Below are positions 56,401 to 63,932 of a stretch of DNA of 64,000 nucleotides, piece after piece. A program made the translations under genes and the position numbers. The notes under the pieces are model-generated. The model was not told where the DNA came from. It worked only from the letters and a program-made list of their open reading frames with translations, and searched no databases. Numbering within the stretch: position 1 is the first letter of the stretch; every line of letters starts with the position of its first letter. Origin of the DNA: Nodosilinea sp. E11 (GTDB lineage Bacteria > Cyanobacteriota > Cyanobacteriia > Phormidesmidales > Phormidesmidaceae); the NCBI RefSeq assembly GCF_032813545.1, contig NZ_CP136520.1, positions 242,001 through 306,000 on the forward strand, given 5' to 3'.

Positions 56401-57220
56401 TTTTAGCCTGTAACCGTTTCCACAGTGTTGCTAAAGATATATCTGATTTACGTGCCAAGTACCGCCCTACCAACTCTAAACCCAAGGGCAAATAGCCCAG
56501 CCACTCACAGACACGTTTAGTTTCATCAATCTGCTGGTTAATGCGTTCATCCATCACTAGCGAATGGAGTAACTCCAGTGCTGATGCCTCTGTCAGCACC
56601 TCCAATAGAATTGTTTTCACTGGAGATCCCAACTTTAAACGGGTTGTTAGTAGTACCCGAAATCGGGGTTCTGCAGGTGGCAAAACAGGTTTCACTTTGG
56701 GATAGTTCTGATCCTGCTCAGTGCTCTCATCATAATTCCAGACATCATCAAAAATGACGAGTACGTTTCCCTCACGCCAATGTCGCCAGCACCACCGCAC
56801 CTTGTCGTCTAATTCCAACTCATCTGGCGGTAATAAATCTAAGGCTGTCCGAGCAAAGGAGACAATTTGTGTACTCAAGTCTTGTTTTTCCCCTGCTCGC
56901 AACCAACAAATACCCCCCGGATAAGTCTCTTTGTCAAGATGACAGTAGGCATACTGCAATGCTAATTCTGTCTTACCCACCCCTCCCATACCAGCAATCG
57001 CCGAAATCGGCACCTTTGTTTCCCGTTGTACCTTTTCATGCAACCTTTTCAAATCGGAATCGCGCCCGACGAACCTAGAAGTTCCATAGGGTAAGTTGTG
57101 GGGAATTCCTGTCGCAGAACGCTGTGAGGCAGCATGATAATGAACTCCACCAAAGAAATTTTGATTATTGTCGCCCGTCTCGACAGAGTAATTTTCGCCA
57201 CTTTGATTGATTTGTTGCAT
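53483..57220 (-). CDS. NB-ARC (NLR/STAND) ATPase with ~18 kinesin-light-chain-type TPRs
   Basis: The preferred start is ATG 57220 (MQQINQSGENYS, 1245 residues), 10 bases after the preceding gene ends; an upstream GTG-type extension would overlap that gene. Residues 4-29 are a short motif ending NFFGGVHYH, shared with the preceding small protein. The NB-ARC follows: P-loop IAGMGGVGKTELAL near 72-85, Walker B VLVIFDDVW, sensor RFRVLLTTR and GYLPLGLEL. From ~residue 480 to the end come ~18 repeats of 42 residues (LYxxQGRYxEAExLLLRSLxIxEQQLGxDHPxVAxSLNNLA). NLRs of this type oligomerise on ligand binding to the repeats and then trigger an effector. Here the N terminus carries no effector domain but an amyloid-like motif, so the effector is probably the neighbouring small protein. 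Confidence 0.88.
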   Translation of the reverse strand: MQQINQSGENYSVETGDNNQNFFGGVHYHAASQRSATGIPHNLPYGTSRFVGRDSDLKRLHEKVQRETKVPISAIAGMGGVGKTELALQYAYCHLDKETYPGGICWLRAGEKQDLSTQIVSFARTALDLLPPDELELDDKVRWCWRHWREGNVLVIFDDVWNYDESTEQDQNYPKVKPVLPPAEPRFRVLLTTRLKLGSPVKTILLEVLTEASALELLHSLVMDERINQQIDETKRVCEWLGYLPLGLELVGRYLARKSDISLATLWKRLQAKSLEAKALKEAAPEMTVSRNVVTAFELSWGTLNTAGQSLAGLLSLFALAEIPWVVVEACLPNWEEEDLEDLRDEQLLGRHLLQQTGVGMYQLHQLLREFFVAKREQIAEMDEIKQSLCQVLAKVAKVIPSAPTLTQIQEVAPGLPHLVEAATALSPWVEDFDLPWLFIGIARFYEGQGDYAQALPWLQQCCTATEARLGSEHLAFAASLGCLGSLYKEQGRYSEAESLLLRSLSIREQQLGIDDSSVANSLNVLGILYREQGRYSEAESLLLRSLSIREQQGNDPSDFTYTLSNLAAVYLDQGRHNEAESLFLRSLSVEEQQVGSDDPFVATSVNNLAMLYFKQGRYDEAEQFCRRALTIYEQQLDKDHPNVALSLNNLANIYREQGRYGEAEPLFLQSLTIWEQQLGQDHPNVALNLSNLATLYLAQSRYSEAEPLLLRSLAISKQQLGQDHPNVALSLNNLANFYREQGRYGEAEPLFLQSLTIWEQQLGQDHPNVALNLNNLAALYLAQSRYSEAESLLLRSLAISEQQLGQDHPNVALILNNLANFYREQGRYSKAEPLLLRSLAIWEQQLGQDHPHIVSSLNNLAVIYQAQGRYSETEQLLQRAMIICEQFGQDYPHIATSLNNLAQLYQIQERYSEAEQFVQRTMTIWEKQLGDDHPNIAICLNNLAGIYREQGRLIEAEELYWRSLIIWEQKLGSNHPNVATSLSNLAVLCEAQGRYEEAEPLYVRSLQIREAQLGDHPDTAISLANLAYFYRTQARYREAESLYLKALKIRETELGNHPDTASTLNSLAMLSQDQGDYPKAETFYLQAIQIHETQLEDHVDKAIILGNLAYLYRIQERYAEAETLYLRAIQIREIQLGKDHPDTAASHNSLALLYDSQGRYEEAEMLYLKVIQIRKMQFGADHLDTTSGLNNLAVLYYSQERYADVEPLLQKVLQVREVQLGAEHPDTIDTRQRLEWVRQALTHP
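54705..55300 (-). repeat. Recently duplicated TPR pairs in the NLR gene
   Basis: A ~252-bp unit (two 42-residue TPRs) recurs with very few differences. The text 'cccctgttctcgataaa' followed by 'atttgccaaattgtt' and 'tagcgactttgagccaggtaaa' alternates at the same spacing around 54750-54990 and 54995-55250. Ligand-sensing repeats with such near-identity are expected to expand, contract and diversify quickly. Confidence 0.75.
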
Positions 57221-57230
57221 AATTCGATTG

Positions 57231-57662
57231 CTATTTCGAGCCGTGGGTATGGGTACCGCCAAAAAAGTTGGTGTTGTCCGGTCCGGTTTTAGTTTGGTAG
57301 TTAGTGCCACCGTAGTTGGTTTGGCTTATGCTGCTATTGTCTTGAATCTGGTTTAACGTAATCTCACGGGCGATCACTCGAATCTCTTCAGCAAACTCGG
57401 GCGATTCATCCATCACCACATCCAGGTTTTTACCAATAGCCTCCACGGCTGCTTTATCGCCTTCCTCTGCTTTGACAAGTGCCTCATCCAGTTTTTTCGA
57501 TTTCCCTTGCAACCTTGTCACGATCCTTTGACGGAGAGTGTCCATTTGGGTGATCGCCTCTGTAGTAAACTTTTTAGCTAGCTCACCCGCACCAGACTCG
57601 ATAAACTTTTGGAAGGCAAGGGTAGCGATTGTGGCAGCAGTCAATGATAAAGGGTCAGTCAT
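57231..57662 (-). CDS. Bell/HeLo-like small effector with C-terminal amyloid-type motif
   Basis: This 143-residue protein sits directly upstream of the NLR gene (gap 10 bp). Residues 1-~105 are helical and open with MTDPLSLTAATIATLAFQKF, a hydrophobic first helix, followed by amphipathic helices (AGELAKKFTTEAITQMDTLR...). This resembles the Bell domains of bacteria, relatives of fungal HeLo membrane-active domains. Residues 115-140 end in NFFGGTHTH and match the NLR N terminus at 14 of 26 positions. Known BASS (bacterial amyloid signalling sequence) pairs work this way: the NLR motif templates the motif of the effector, which then damages the membrane. The domain and mechanism are inferred from layout and the shared motif. 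Confidence 0.75.
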   Translation of the reverse strand: MTDPLSLTAATIATLAFQKFIESGAGELAKKFTTEAITQMDTLRQRIVTRLQGKSKKLDEALVKAEEGDKAAVEAIGKNLDVVMDESPEFAEEIRVIAREITLNQIQDNSSISQTNYGGTNYQTKTGPDNTNFFGGTHTHGSK

Positions 57663-58281
57663 TGGTCAAACTCCAAGGCTAGGGCTGTATAATTTTTACG
57701 AGAGTATCATTAATACTATTGAAGCCTTTACACTTAGAATTAGGCAACATTGTCGGGCGAACTAACTCTTTTAACTTCTAGCCCAGTTTGTGCAGCCTGA
57801 GCCATCCGAATCTTTTAGGTTGAGGCAGACGAGGCTAAGGTGTTTGTTTTTATACCTTTACTGATGAGTGGCAGGTTAAGCTTTTCTAGATTCTGTCAAG
57901 CGCTAGATATGGTGGATACAAAAGCATCAAACTCTAGATGTGCATCTGGATGATCAGGACGCTTTAGTAAGTATTTACACTCAATAAAGCTCAATGCTTT
58001 ATCGGCGGGGGTATTCAGAAAAACCTGAAACCTAGTTGACAAGTGTGTTCTTGTCTTAACCTGCCACCCATCCCTCTACCGCTAGCTAACAAGTCGCCGC
58101 ACTGGAATGCTGAAGCTGGTCAATTGATTTTCAAAGATTGTCTATGTCTGGTGAACTTGGTTATCAGGTTGCAATGCTCAGCCAATTGGAGACTACAGTC
58201 TAGCTTCATCGACAATGGAGAAGTGTATCTGCGGGCTGCCTATGGTGCAGAAGGTAGGCCTGATCGAGATAGGCGCTGCTC
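57663..58281. other. Intergenic region without supported genes
   Basis: About 620 bp upstream of the NLR pair, mixed composition. It must contain the promoter of the minus-strand pair. A plus-strand open frame at 58043-58333 has no family resemblance, and it overlaps the decayed fragment at 58282 in another frame, so I reject it. Confidence 0.5.
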
Positions 58282-58407
58282 CATCCCTGGTGTGTTGTTC
58301 AACTCCTCCCCCACATACAGCGACGCACCGTAGCCCGGTTTCGACGGCGCAATGATGCTGGTGCTCATTTGAAGGCCCTGCGGCGGCTGAGTCCCTCGGC
58401 TCAGTAG
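58282..58407 (+). pseudogene. Decayed fragment of a paralogue of the 50184-50702 gene
   Basis: Read in frame from 58282, the sequence gives HPWCVVQLLPHIQRRTVARF then RRRNDAGAHLKALRRLSPSAQ, followed by TAG at 58405. It matches the C-terminal part of the 50184 protein (HPWCIVQHLPQMQRRVVARF, RRRNDADAHMKVLYRLSPLAQ) almost residue for residue. After the stop the frame continues YTVMF, which parallels YSIIF of the intact copy, so the TAG is a nonsense mutation. Upstream of 58282 the same frame meets a stop at 58270 and the similarity is lost. Confidence 0.85.
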
Positions 58408-58539
58408 TACACCGTTATGTTTGTATGTTTGATCCAGCTCCATCTGTCCCCGGCTTCACTCACGAGGGGCAGGGGGAGGTGTTTGCTTGAGGGGATAGAA
58501 AAGCATCAAGCCGTTCCCAACCCTATTGAATGGCTAAGT

Positions 58540-59085
58540 TTAGATAGCGAGCGTGGGAACTGCCGCTTCTTGCCCCATCTGTAGAATGTCTTTCGCCATT
58601 GTTTGAGAGGCCACATTCGCGATCGCCTGCCAGTCCTCTGTAGTAAACATCTGGGCGAGCATAGCGATCGCCTCAGCCTGAATCACCTTCTGTTCGTTGG
58701 GTACCGCCTGCTCTCCCTCTGCCAACAGCATCTCAATCCAGGCCGCTTGTTCGGGGGTGAGATGCCTTAGGTGACCATATAAGCATTTTTGCGCCTCCAT
58801 GTAGACAGCTTCTAGACTCCGCCCAAGCTGCCACGACTCTAACCACCTCTTCAACTCCGGCAACAAGATGGATAGCACGCGCACATACCACCGCTGCCGC
58901 TGCAAAGCTTCCGGCGAAGCATCCTTGAGTAACTCCACATAAGGTTGTAGGCCCAGACCAGCCTCAACCGGCCCTTCCTCACTGGCGTGCTCCGCATCTG
59001 CTTCTCGAACCCAAGCCTCGTCATTGAGCAAGTCCATCAGGTTGCCCGTTTTTCTCAGTTGCTCAGCCAGGATTGCATCATTCAT
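58540..59085 (-). CDS. Hypothetical helical protein, partner of GNAT-like gene
   Basis: This 181-residue protein starts at ATG 59085 (MNDAILAEQLRKTGNLMDLL). It is helical throughout, with DEAWVREADAEHASEEGPVE, then LPELKRWLESWQLGRSLEAV and EQKVIQAEAIAMLAQMFTTE. No motif is recognised. Its start lies 15 bp after the stop of the GNAT-like gene, so the two form an operon. The codon use and gcgatcgc sites are host-like. A regulator, antitoxin or chaperone of the acetyltransferase is possible by context only. Confidence 0.65.
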   Translation of the reverse strand: MNDAILAEQLRKTGNLMDLLNDEAWVREADAEHASEEGPVEAGLGLQPYVELLKDASPEALQRQRWYVRVLSILLPELKRWLESWQLGRSLEAVYMEAQKCLYGHLRHLTPEQAAWIEMLLAEGEQAVPNEQKVIQAEAIAMLAQMFTTEDWQAIANVASQTMAKDILQMGQEAAVPTLAI

Positions 59086-59100
59086 AAGTGATTGGATGAG

Positions 59101-59649
59101 TTAGAGCGTTAAAGCGGCGTACTCGAAGTATACCAATCCGTCTTTGTCCGAGTCAGGGCCGTAGTCCGGCATATTGTAACGTCGATAAAAAGCTTCCGCG
59201 CCCGGTAGCGCATGGAGACCGATGCGACCACCGTAACCTAACTCCACACTGCGCTGACGGGCAAAGAGTACAAGTGCCCGTCCGACCCCAATTAGATAGG
59301 GAGGATCTTCGAGTAACCGGCGATTCCACGGCGCAGAGGCTAAGTATTCGACATAGACCAGAGGAAACCGTTGCGGCAACCAGGAACGGTGCCATTGCGT
59401 TTCGAGCAAAATGACGCCTTGAAGTAGCGCCTCAAACTCGATGCCGTAGGCCTCGTAGCGATCATCATTGACAGCCAGTCGTAGCTTATAGGCCCAGTCC
59501 CAACTGGCGTCAGACTGCTGTGTCTCCCGCAGAATGCCTTCCCAGATGTCATCGATTTGCCCGGCGTGCTCCTGAGTTAACAGGCCTATTGTCGCCGTGA
59601 CGATATCGTCTGGGGGTTTCGTTAATCGAATGGGACGGTTCATGGGCAT
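59101..59649 (-). CDS. GNAT-like acetyltransferase
   Basis: This protein has 182 residues from ATG 59649 (MPMNRPIRLTKPPDD); a GTG one codon earlier is also possible. The core reads as a GNAT fold: YKLRLAVNDDRYEAYGIEFE, then VYVEYLASAPWNRRLLEDPP, where LVYVEYLASAP is strand 4 and PYLIGVGRALVLFARQRSVE is the helix after the pyrophosphate loop (G-x-G-x-A variant), followed by IGLHALPGAEAFYRRYNM, the typical late strand and helix. Such enzymes move acetyl groups from acetyl-CoA to amines. The substrate is not evident. It is the first gene of a two-gene operon with the helical protein at 58540. Confidence 0.7.
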   Translation of the reverse strand: MPMNRPIRLTKPPDDIVTATIGLLTQEHAGQIDDIWEGILRETQQSDASWDWAYKLRLAVNDDRYEAYGIEFEALLQGVILLETQWHRSWLPQRFPLVYVEYLASAPWNRRLLEDPPYLIGVGRALVLFARQRSVELGYGGRIGLHALPGAEAFYRRYNMPDYGPDSDKDGLVYFEYAALTL

Positions 59650-59652
59650 CAC

Positions 59653-60208
59653 ATCGGAATGCCCTAAAGCTTATCAAGGCCTGTTCCCAACTCCATCAGC
59701 GGGGAACGAGATAACCTCTCCCCCATGGCTCGTCTCGGTGGGGAAACCAAGCTGAAAAGACCGCATCCAATGCGAGCCATGGATCCAATAAAGCAAGAGC
59801 ATTGATCTCAAGGCCTGCTTTCCAGCGGTGAGTTTCTGGCCAGCATTGAGCAATTTTGGATCGAAAATGGATCGAAGGCTTTTTTGCAAAGTCTACAACC
59901 CTTTTAGAACATAGACTTTAGAGTTCAGATATCTACCACCGCACAGCAGGTGTCACAGTATAAGATAAACCGCTGGCCGCTGGTATAGACACCGACGTTA
60001 TTGTGGGAATGAGGTAATGTAGCCAAACGGACATTTCAACCAGAGAATGGGCGAGAGCTACTCTGAGTAGCGAGCTACCGACCGATCTACACTAACCGTC
60101 GTTGTGGGTTATGGTCATCTGTTGGTCTGTTGTATGCGATCGCACGCTGTCCCCGGTTCCTCCTTCATCAAAAGGAACGACCTTCTTTCCCCCTCCATAC
60201 ACCAGCAA
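59653..60208. other. Intergenic region of ~555 bp
   Basis: No gene I can support. A minus-strand open frame at 59674-59889 has no ribosome site or recognisable family. The sequence around 59690-59880 has the look of old mobile-element or protein debris. A single gcgatcgc lies at ~60136. Confidence 0.4.
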
Positions 60209-60949
60209 CTAGCACAACTCAGCCTGAAGAAACAGCGTTAATTTGTGCCATGCATCGATAGCAGCAGCGGCGTGGTAAGACTCGCGCTCGTGGCAGAAGA
60301 AGCCGTGAGTGGCTTCGGGGTAAAGCTTCAGCGTGTAGGCTTTGTCGAGTTGCTGAAAGCGGGCCTCGATCTGCTGGATGCGATCGCGCCCAATGAACGG
60401 ATCTTGCCCCCCAAAGACCAGCAGCATCGGCACAGTGATATCTTTCACGGCCTCGATCCACTCGTCCAGCACCATGCCGTAGAAGGGGGCAGCGGCGGCA
60501 ATCTCTGAGGAAAAGCGGCAGGCGGTTAGAAAGGTGAGTCCACCCCCCAGGCAAAATCCAGTCACACCAATGCGTTCAGCATCTACTGTAGGCAAAGCTT
60601 TGAGATAGGCGATCGCGGCCTTCAGATCCTGCTCAACGGGCTGACCAAAATCCAGGCGATACATAGTGGCCATCGCCTGATCGACCTCGTCATAGCCAAA
60701 GGTGATGTCTTCGCCCTCTCGGTAGTACAGGTTGGGAGCCAGCACCGCATAGCCCTGCTGGGCCAGGCGAAGGGCAATATTGCGAATATGACGGGTCAAG
60801 CCAAAGGCTTCCATTAGGAGCAAAACAGCGGGCAGGCGTTGGTCAAAGACCGGCCCTGAAGGGCGATCGCTCTCGGCTGGCTGGCACAAAAAGGCAGGCA
60901 TTTGTCCGTCTGAGGTGGTAACGATCACTTCGGCACATTCAACAGGCAT
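60209..60949 (-). CDS. Dienelactone hydrolase family protein
   Basis: This 246-residue protein starts at ATG 60949 (MPVECAEVIVTTSDGQMPAF); the open frame extends ~33 codons upstream but the family length (~235-250) fits the shorter start, which has GAGAA six bases before it. It is an alpha/beta hydrolase with the dienelactone hydrolase triad: nucleophilic Cys in GVTGFCLGGGL, Asp in VFGGQDPF, and His in EATHGFFCHE. LLLMEAFGLTRHIRNIALRL is the usual region after the first strands. These enzymes open lactone rings (4-carboxymethylenebutenolide in aromatic degradation) or act as general esterases. The gene stands alone. Confidence 0.9.
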   Translation of the reverse strand: MPVECAEVIVTTSDGQMPAFLCQPAESDRPSGPVFDQRLPAVLLLMEAFGLTRHIRNIALRLAQQGYAVLAPNLYYREGEDITFGYDEVDQAMATMYRLDFGQPVEQDLKAAIAYLKALPTVDAERIGVTGFCLGGGLTFLTACRFSSEIAAAAPFYGMVLDEWIEAVKDITVPMLLVFGGQDPFIGRDRIQQIEARFQQLDKAYTLKLYPEATHGFFCHERESYHAAAAIDAWHKLTLFLQAELC

Positions 60950-61113
60950 GGTTGGTTCTCCCACAAAACCTGTTGTCAGCCTAGAAATTGGACTGGGCCA
61001 GCGGCTAGAACAAAACCGCCCACCCTTGGGATATTCCTGCCATCCCAAGTCCAGCTCGGGATCTGTGGTTTTTCTACCGGCAGAACTCCACTTCTGGACT
61101 TGAATGAGGTTGA

Positions 61114-62019
61114 TTAACGTTGACGAAACTGAGTTGGAGTGACACCCACTAAGCGCTTAAAGCACCGTGTCAGATGGCTCTGATCGCAAAAGCCGACCCT
61201 GACGGCAATTTCTGCCAGGCTGAGTTCGCTGTGGCGCAGCAAAACCTGGGCCTGTTCTACCCGCCGCTGCAAGATGTATTGATGGGGTGAGAGCCCTTCA
61301 CTTTGCTTGAACGAACGGGCAAAGTAAGCCGGACTAATTTGGGCGATCGCAGCCAATTCCACCAGTTTCAACTCCTGATGCAGATTGGCATCAACATACT
61401 CCTTGACCTGCTTTCGCTTTGTTTTGGAGAGTCCACCGGCAATGCTAGAGAGCCGGGGCTGAGTCACACAGTAGTCACGCAGCAGATGAATGGCCAGCGA
61501 AGTTTTCAGATTATCCACCAGCAAGGAACTGCCCAGCCCTCCCGATACCACTTCCGCCTTCAGCGCTAAGACCAGGCTTTGAATGAAGCTGTCTGCCGTA
61601 TCCATAAACTGAGGCAGAAGCTGAATGCGATCGGGGTTCACCCAATCTTGCCCCACGTGCTGAAGCAGAGCTGGTTCCAGCGCCAGCACCATGAACTGAG
61701 CTTCACTATCCCAGCTACAGCGGTGAGCAACGCCAGCGGGAATGATGGCGAGGCCGTGTTGGGGGCGTTCTTCCCGCTGGCGCTGGCCGTCGAGCCAGCG
61801 ATAGCCCGTGGGGTTGGTAGCAGCATTGGGGAGACCGATCGCGATCGCGTGCAGGGTATGCTGATGCTCTGCCGTAGCGAATTTGGGCTGTTGGTATAGC
61901 TCCAGGTGAATGTCGTCCCATCCCCTGCTAGACCACACCGCTGGTCGAGGCAGCAACCCTTCAGCTGGGTTAGCCTCTCGGTGATTGAGCACAGTAACGG
62001 ACTCTGACACGCGCGCCAT
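61114..62019 (-). CDS. AraC-family transcription regulator
   Basis: This 301-residue protein has a cupin-like sensing domain in the first ~180 residues (GLAIIPAGVAHRCSWDSEAQ is the metal-fold edge). The final ~100 residues are a double helix-turn-helix: KLVELAAIAQISPAYFARSF then LAEIAVRVGFCDQSHLTRCF, ending KRLVGVTPTQFRQR, the classic AraC signature. It starts 8 bp after the stop of the cupin gene at 62028, so the two share an operon. It probably responds to a small molecule and controls neighbouring genes, perhaps including the hydrolase downstream. Confidence 0.93.
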   Translation of the reverse strand: MARVSESVTVLNHREANPAEGLLPRPAVWSSRGWDDIHLELYQQPKFATAEHQHTLHAIAIGLPNAATNPTGYRWLDGQRQREERPQHGLAIIPAGVAHRCSWDSEAQFMVLALEPALLQHVGQDWVNPDRIQLLPQFMDTADSFIQSLVLALKAEVVSGGLGSSLLVDNLKTSLAIHLLRDYCVTQPRLSSIAGGLSKTKRKQVKEYVDANLHQELKLVELAAIAQISPAYFARSFKQSEGLSPHQYILQRRVEQAQVLLRHSELSLAEIAVRVGFCDQSHLTRCFKRLVGVTPTQFRQR

Positions 62020-62027
62020 CCTTTGGT

Positions 62028-62528
62028 CTATGGTGATGAAGGAGCTTTCATGACTGGAATATCGGGCTCATCGGTCCAGTAGTCAGTGGCTTCGAACTTA
62101 CCAACCCCAGGAATAGACCGCGACAGCCATTTGTCGGAATCAGGGTAATAGCAAGCATCATAGGGAAGATTCTCACCCATCATCAAAATATCAACTGTCT
62201 CGTTGGTGTGGTTGTAAAACTGATGGGCGATCCGCTCTCCGCGAGGGAATGAGATGGCGTCACCTTCGTTCATTTCAACGGTAGTCTCGCCGTACCGCAA
62301 CAGGGCCTTGCCTTTAAGAATTAGGCAAAATTCGTCTTCATGGACATGGTAATGAAGTGGACAGGATAGGCTTTTGGGTTTGAGCCGTTCAACCACAACC
62401 CCAATGTGACCCTGTCGGCTATTCATTGAGGGCGTTAGCCGTTTAGACCAGCCGGTGTAATGTTCGGAGTGGTGGGCCTCTTTCCACTCTAGTTCGTTCA
62501 TGTTCACAATCTTAGGGGTATCTGGCAT
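62028..62528 (-). CDS. Cupin-domain protein
   Basis: This 166-residue protein has one cupin beta barrel. Motif 1 is HYHVHEDEFCLILKGKALLR with metal-ligand His, His and Glu; motif 2 is GDAISFPRGERIAHQFYNHT with the fourth His. Many such small cupins bind sugars, metals or oxalate, or modulate a regulator. The start ATG 62528 is followed by MPDTPKIVNMNELEWKEAHH. It is the first gene of an operon with the AraC regulator. Confidence 0.85.
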   Translation of the reverse strand: MPDTPKIVNMNELEWKEAHHSEHYTGWSKRLTPSMNSRQGHIGVVVERLKPKSLSCPLHYHVHEDEFCLILKGKALLRYGETTVEMNEGDAISFPRGERIAHQFYNHTNETVDILMMGENLPYDACYYPDSDKWLSRSIPGVGKFEATDYWTDEPDIPVMKAPSSP

Positions 62529-62589
62529 AAATTTCCTGGTGACATAGAGTAACGATTGCTGTTGCGCTGACGGATTTGCCTACTCCTAT

Positions 62590-63522
62590 TTATTCATGGG
62601 AATTTTCTTGTAGCACTTCCACTGTCGCTATAGCCCTGTAAACTCCAGACTGCTCTGCTGATGGCTCAATGGTCAAGGTACCCTGCCATGGTTGGCTAGC
62701 TTCGTCCTCTAACCTCCAAACTTTTTTAACGCTGCCATTAGTCTCTTCCCCGTAAGGACTCCATCCCGCTGATTCCCATTGAGCAGCATAGTGTTGAGCG
62801 ATCGCCTCTGCGCTGAGTTCAGATTCAATTGTGGCGTCAACTTCCACAAAAGAATACTCATTAGGTTTACTGCCGCTAGCGGAGCTGCCTTGCGGAGTGA
62901 CAATAGCTCCCACTGGAGGACTCAGCAACGGCATCGGCGATTTAAAGTCTGGCGGTTGATCACTGGCGCGGTCTGATCGACAGCTTGAATGATCGTCGGT
63001 AATAGGAACTAAATTAAGATCTAAGTCGGTTGAGTTGTCTGCTTGAGAAGATGCCGATACAAAAATGCCCTGAGTCTTATCTGCGCTGCAAAAAACAAGC
63101 TGATTATCCAGCCGCGCAGCGCTTGGGATAAATCCAGCCAGGTCTCCTGCGATAGGCGTGGGCTCCTGCCAACCCTGCGATTTCAGTTGCTGTCTATACT
63201 GAGCAGCTACAACCTCAGGAGGTTGAGGAACATTTAATAAGACTCTATAGAGATCAACATCGAATCCTTCAACGCGGTAGACCATACTGGCAAGTACGGT
63301 AGCCTGGTCGGGCAATGGAAGTTGTATAGGAAGGTCGTTGGGCAACTCATAAAGGAGTATTTGTTGGACCTCTAGAAAATCTGAACTTAGCAAACGTAAA
63401 ACAATTTCGGCTGGTATAACATCATCATCATTTTCCTGAATCTGTCCTAACACCGGGAGTTGGGCACTGTTAAGCAGTGCAGCAGTTAGAGTAAGCGGCA
63501 CCATGAATCGGTCAAGACGCAT
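62590..63522 (-). CDS. Secreted protein of unknown function
   Basis: This 310-residue protein has a signal peptide: MRLDRFMVPLTLTAALLNSA and a small-residue region ending near residue 27 (LPVLGQIQ). The mature part has two similar halves with motifs like PPEVVAAQYRQQLKSQGWQE (~110) and SAEAIAQHYAAQWESAGWSP (~245), which looks like an internal duplication, plus a Ser/Pro-rich linker. No enzyme motif is seen. It starts 20 bp after the cupin gene at 63543, so the two are probably co-transcribed and the protein is exported to the periplasm. Confidence 0.8.
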   Translation of the reverse strand: MRLDRFMVPLTLTAALLNSAQLPVLGQIQENDDDVIPAEIVLRLLSSDFLEVQQILLYELPNDLPIQLPLPDQATVLASMVYRVEGFDVDLYRVLLNVPQPPEVVAAQYRQQLKSQGWQEPTPIAGDLAGFIPSAARLDNQLVFCSADKTQGIFVSASSQADNSTDLDLNLVPITDDHSSCRSDRASDQPPDFKSPMPLLSPPVGAIVTPQGSSASGSKPNEYSFVEVDATIESELSAEAIAQHYAAQWESAGWSPYGEETNGSVKKVWRLEDEASQPWQGTLTIEPSAEQSGVYRAIATVEVLQENSHE

Positions 63523-63542
63523 GAGTCAAACCTCAAAAGTAA

Positions 63543-63932
63543 TTAAAGCGGACGGTTCTGAGTGCCTTCGCCAGGAGTGACAAACAGCACTGAACTGGGA
63601 GCATGAACCTTGGCCGTGTGCCATACCTCCTGGGGTACAATCACAAATTCCCCAGGTATGCTCATCTGTACCTTTGTTTCCCCAGAATCTTGCTCTAAGA
63701 TAAATTCGACCTGGCCTGAGAGCAGACAAACAAATTCATCGCCAGCCGGGTGCATTTCCCAGGTGTCCCAATCTTGGGTAAAGGTATAGTGGGAAATTAG
63801 CTGCTTTCCTTTAAAGTCACCGAATTGCCGTTCTAAGTCTTCAAAGAAAGTGGCATTCACCGGAACAGGAATGGCGCTGCCATTTTCATCCATCACAACA
63901 TACGTTGAATTAATGCTAAAAAGATTATTCAT
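63543..63932 (-). CDS. Cupin-domain protein
   Basis: This 129-residue protein starts at ATG 63932 (MNNLFSINSTYVVMDENGSA); a TTG seven codons earlier is an alternative. Cupin motif 1 is WEMHPAGDEFVCLLSGQVEF and motif 2 PGEFVIVPQEVWHTAKVHAP, with His ligands and Glu in the expected places. It is similar in size to small single-domain cupins of the ChrR/cupin-2 type. It is followed at 20 bp by the secreted-protein gene. It differs clearly from the cupin at 62028. Confidence 0.85.
   Translation of the reverse strand: MNNLFSINSTYVVMDENGSAIPVPVNATFFEDLERQFGDFKGKQLISHYTFTQDWDTWEMHPAGDEFVCLLSGQVEFILEQDSGETKVQMSIPGEFVIVPQEVWHTAKVHAPSSVLFVTPGEGTQNRPL

Noticed and set aside
58043..58333. Plus-strand open frame of 96 codons
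   Set aside because: No family resemblance, and it overlaps in another frame the clearly recognisable decayed fragment at 58282.
59674..59889. Possible small minus-strand gene
   Set aside because: No ribosome site, no recognised motif and composition of debris; kept only as part of the intergenic note.
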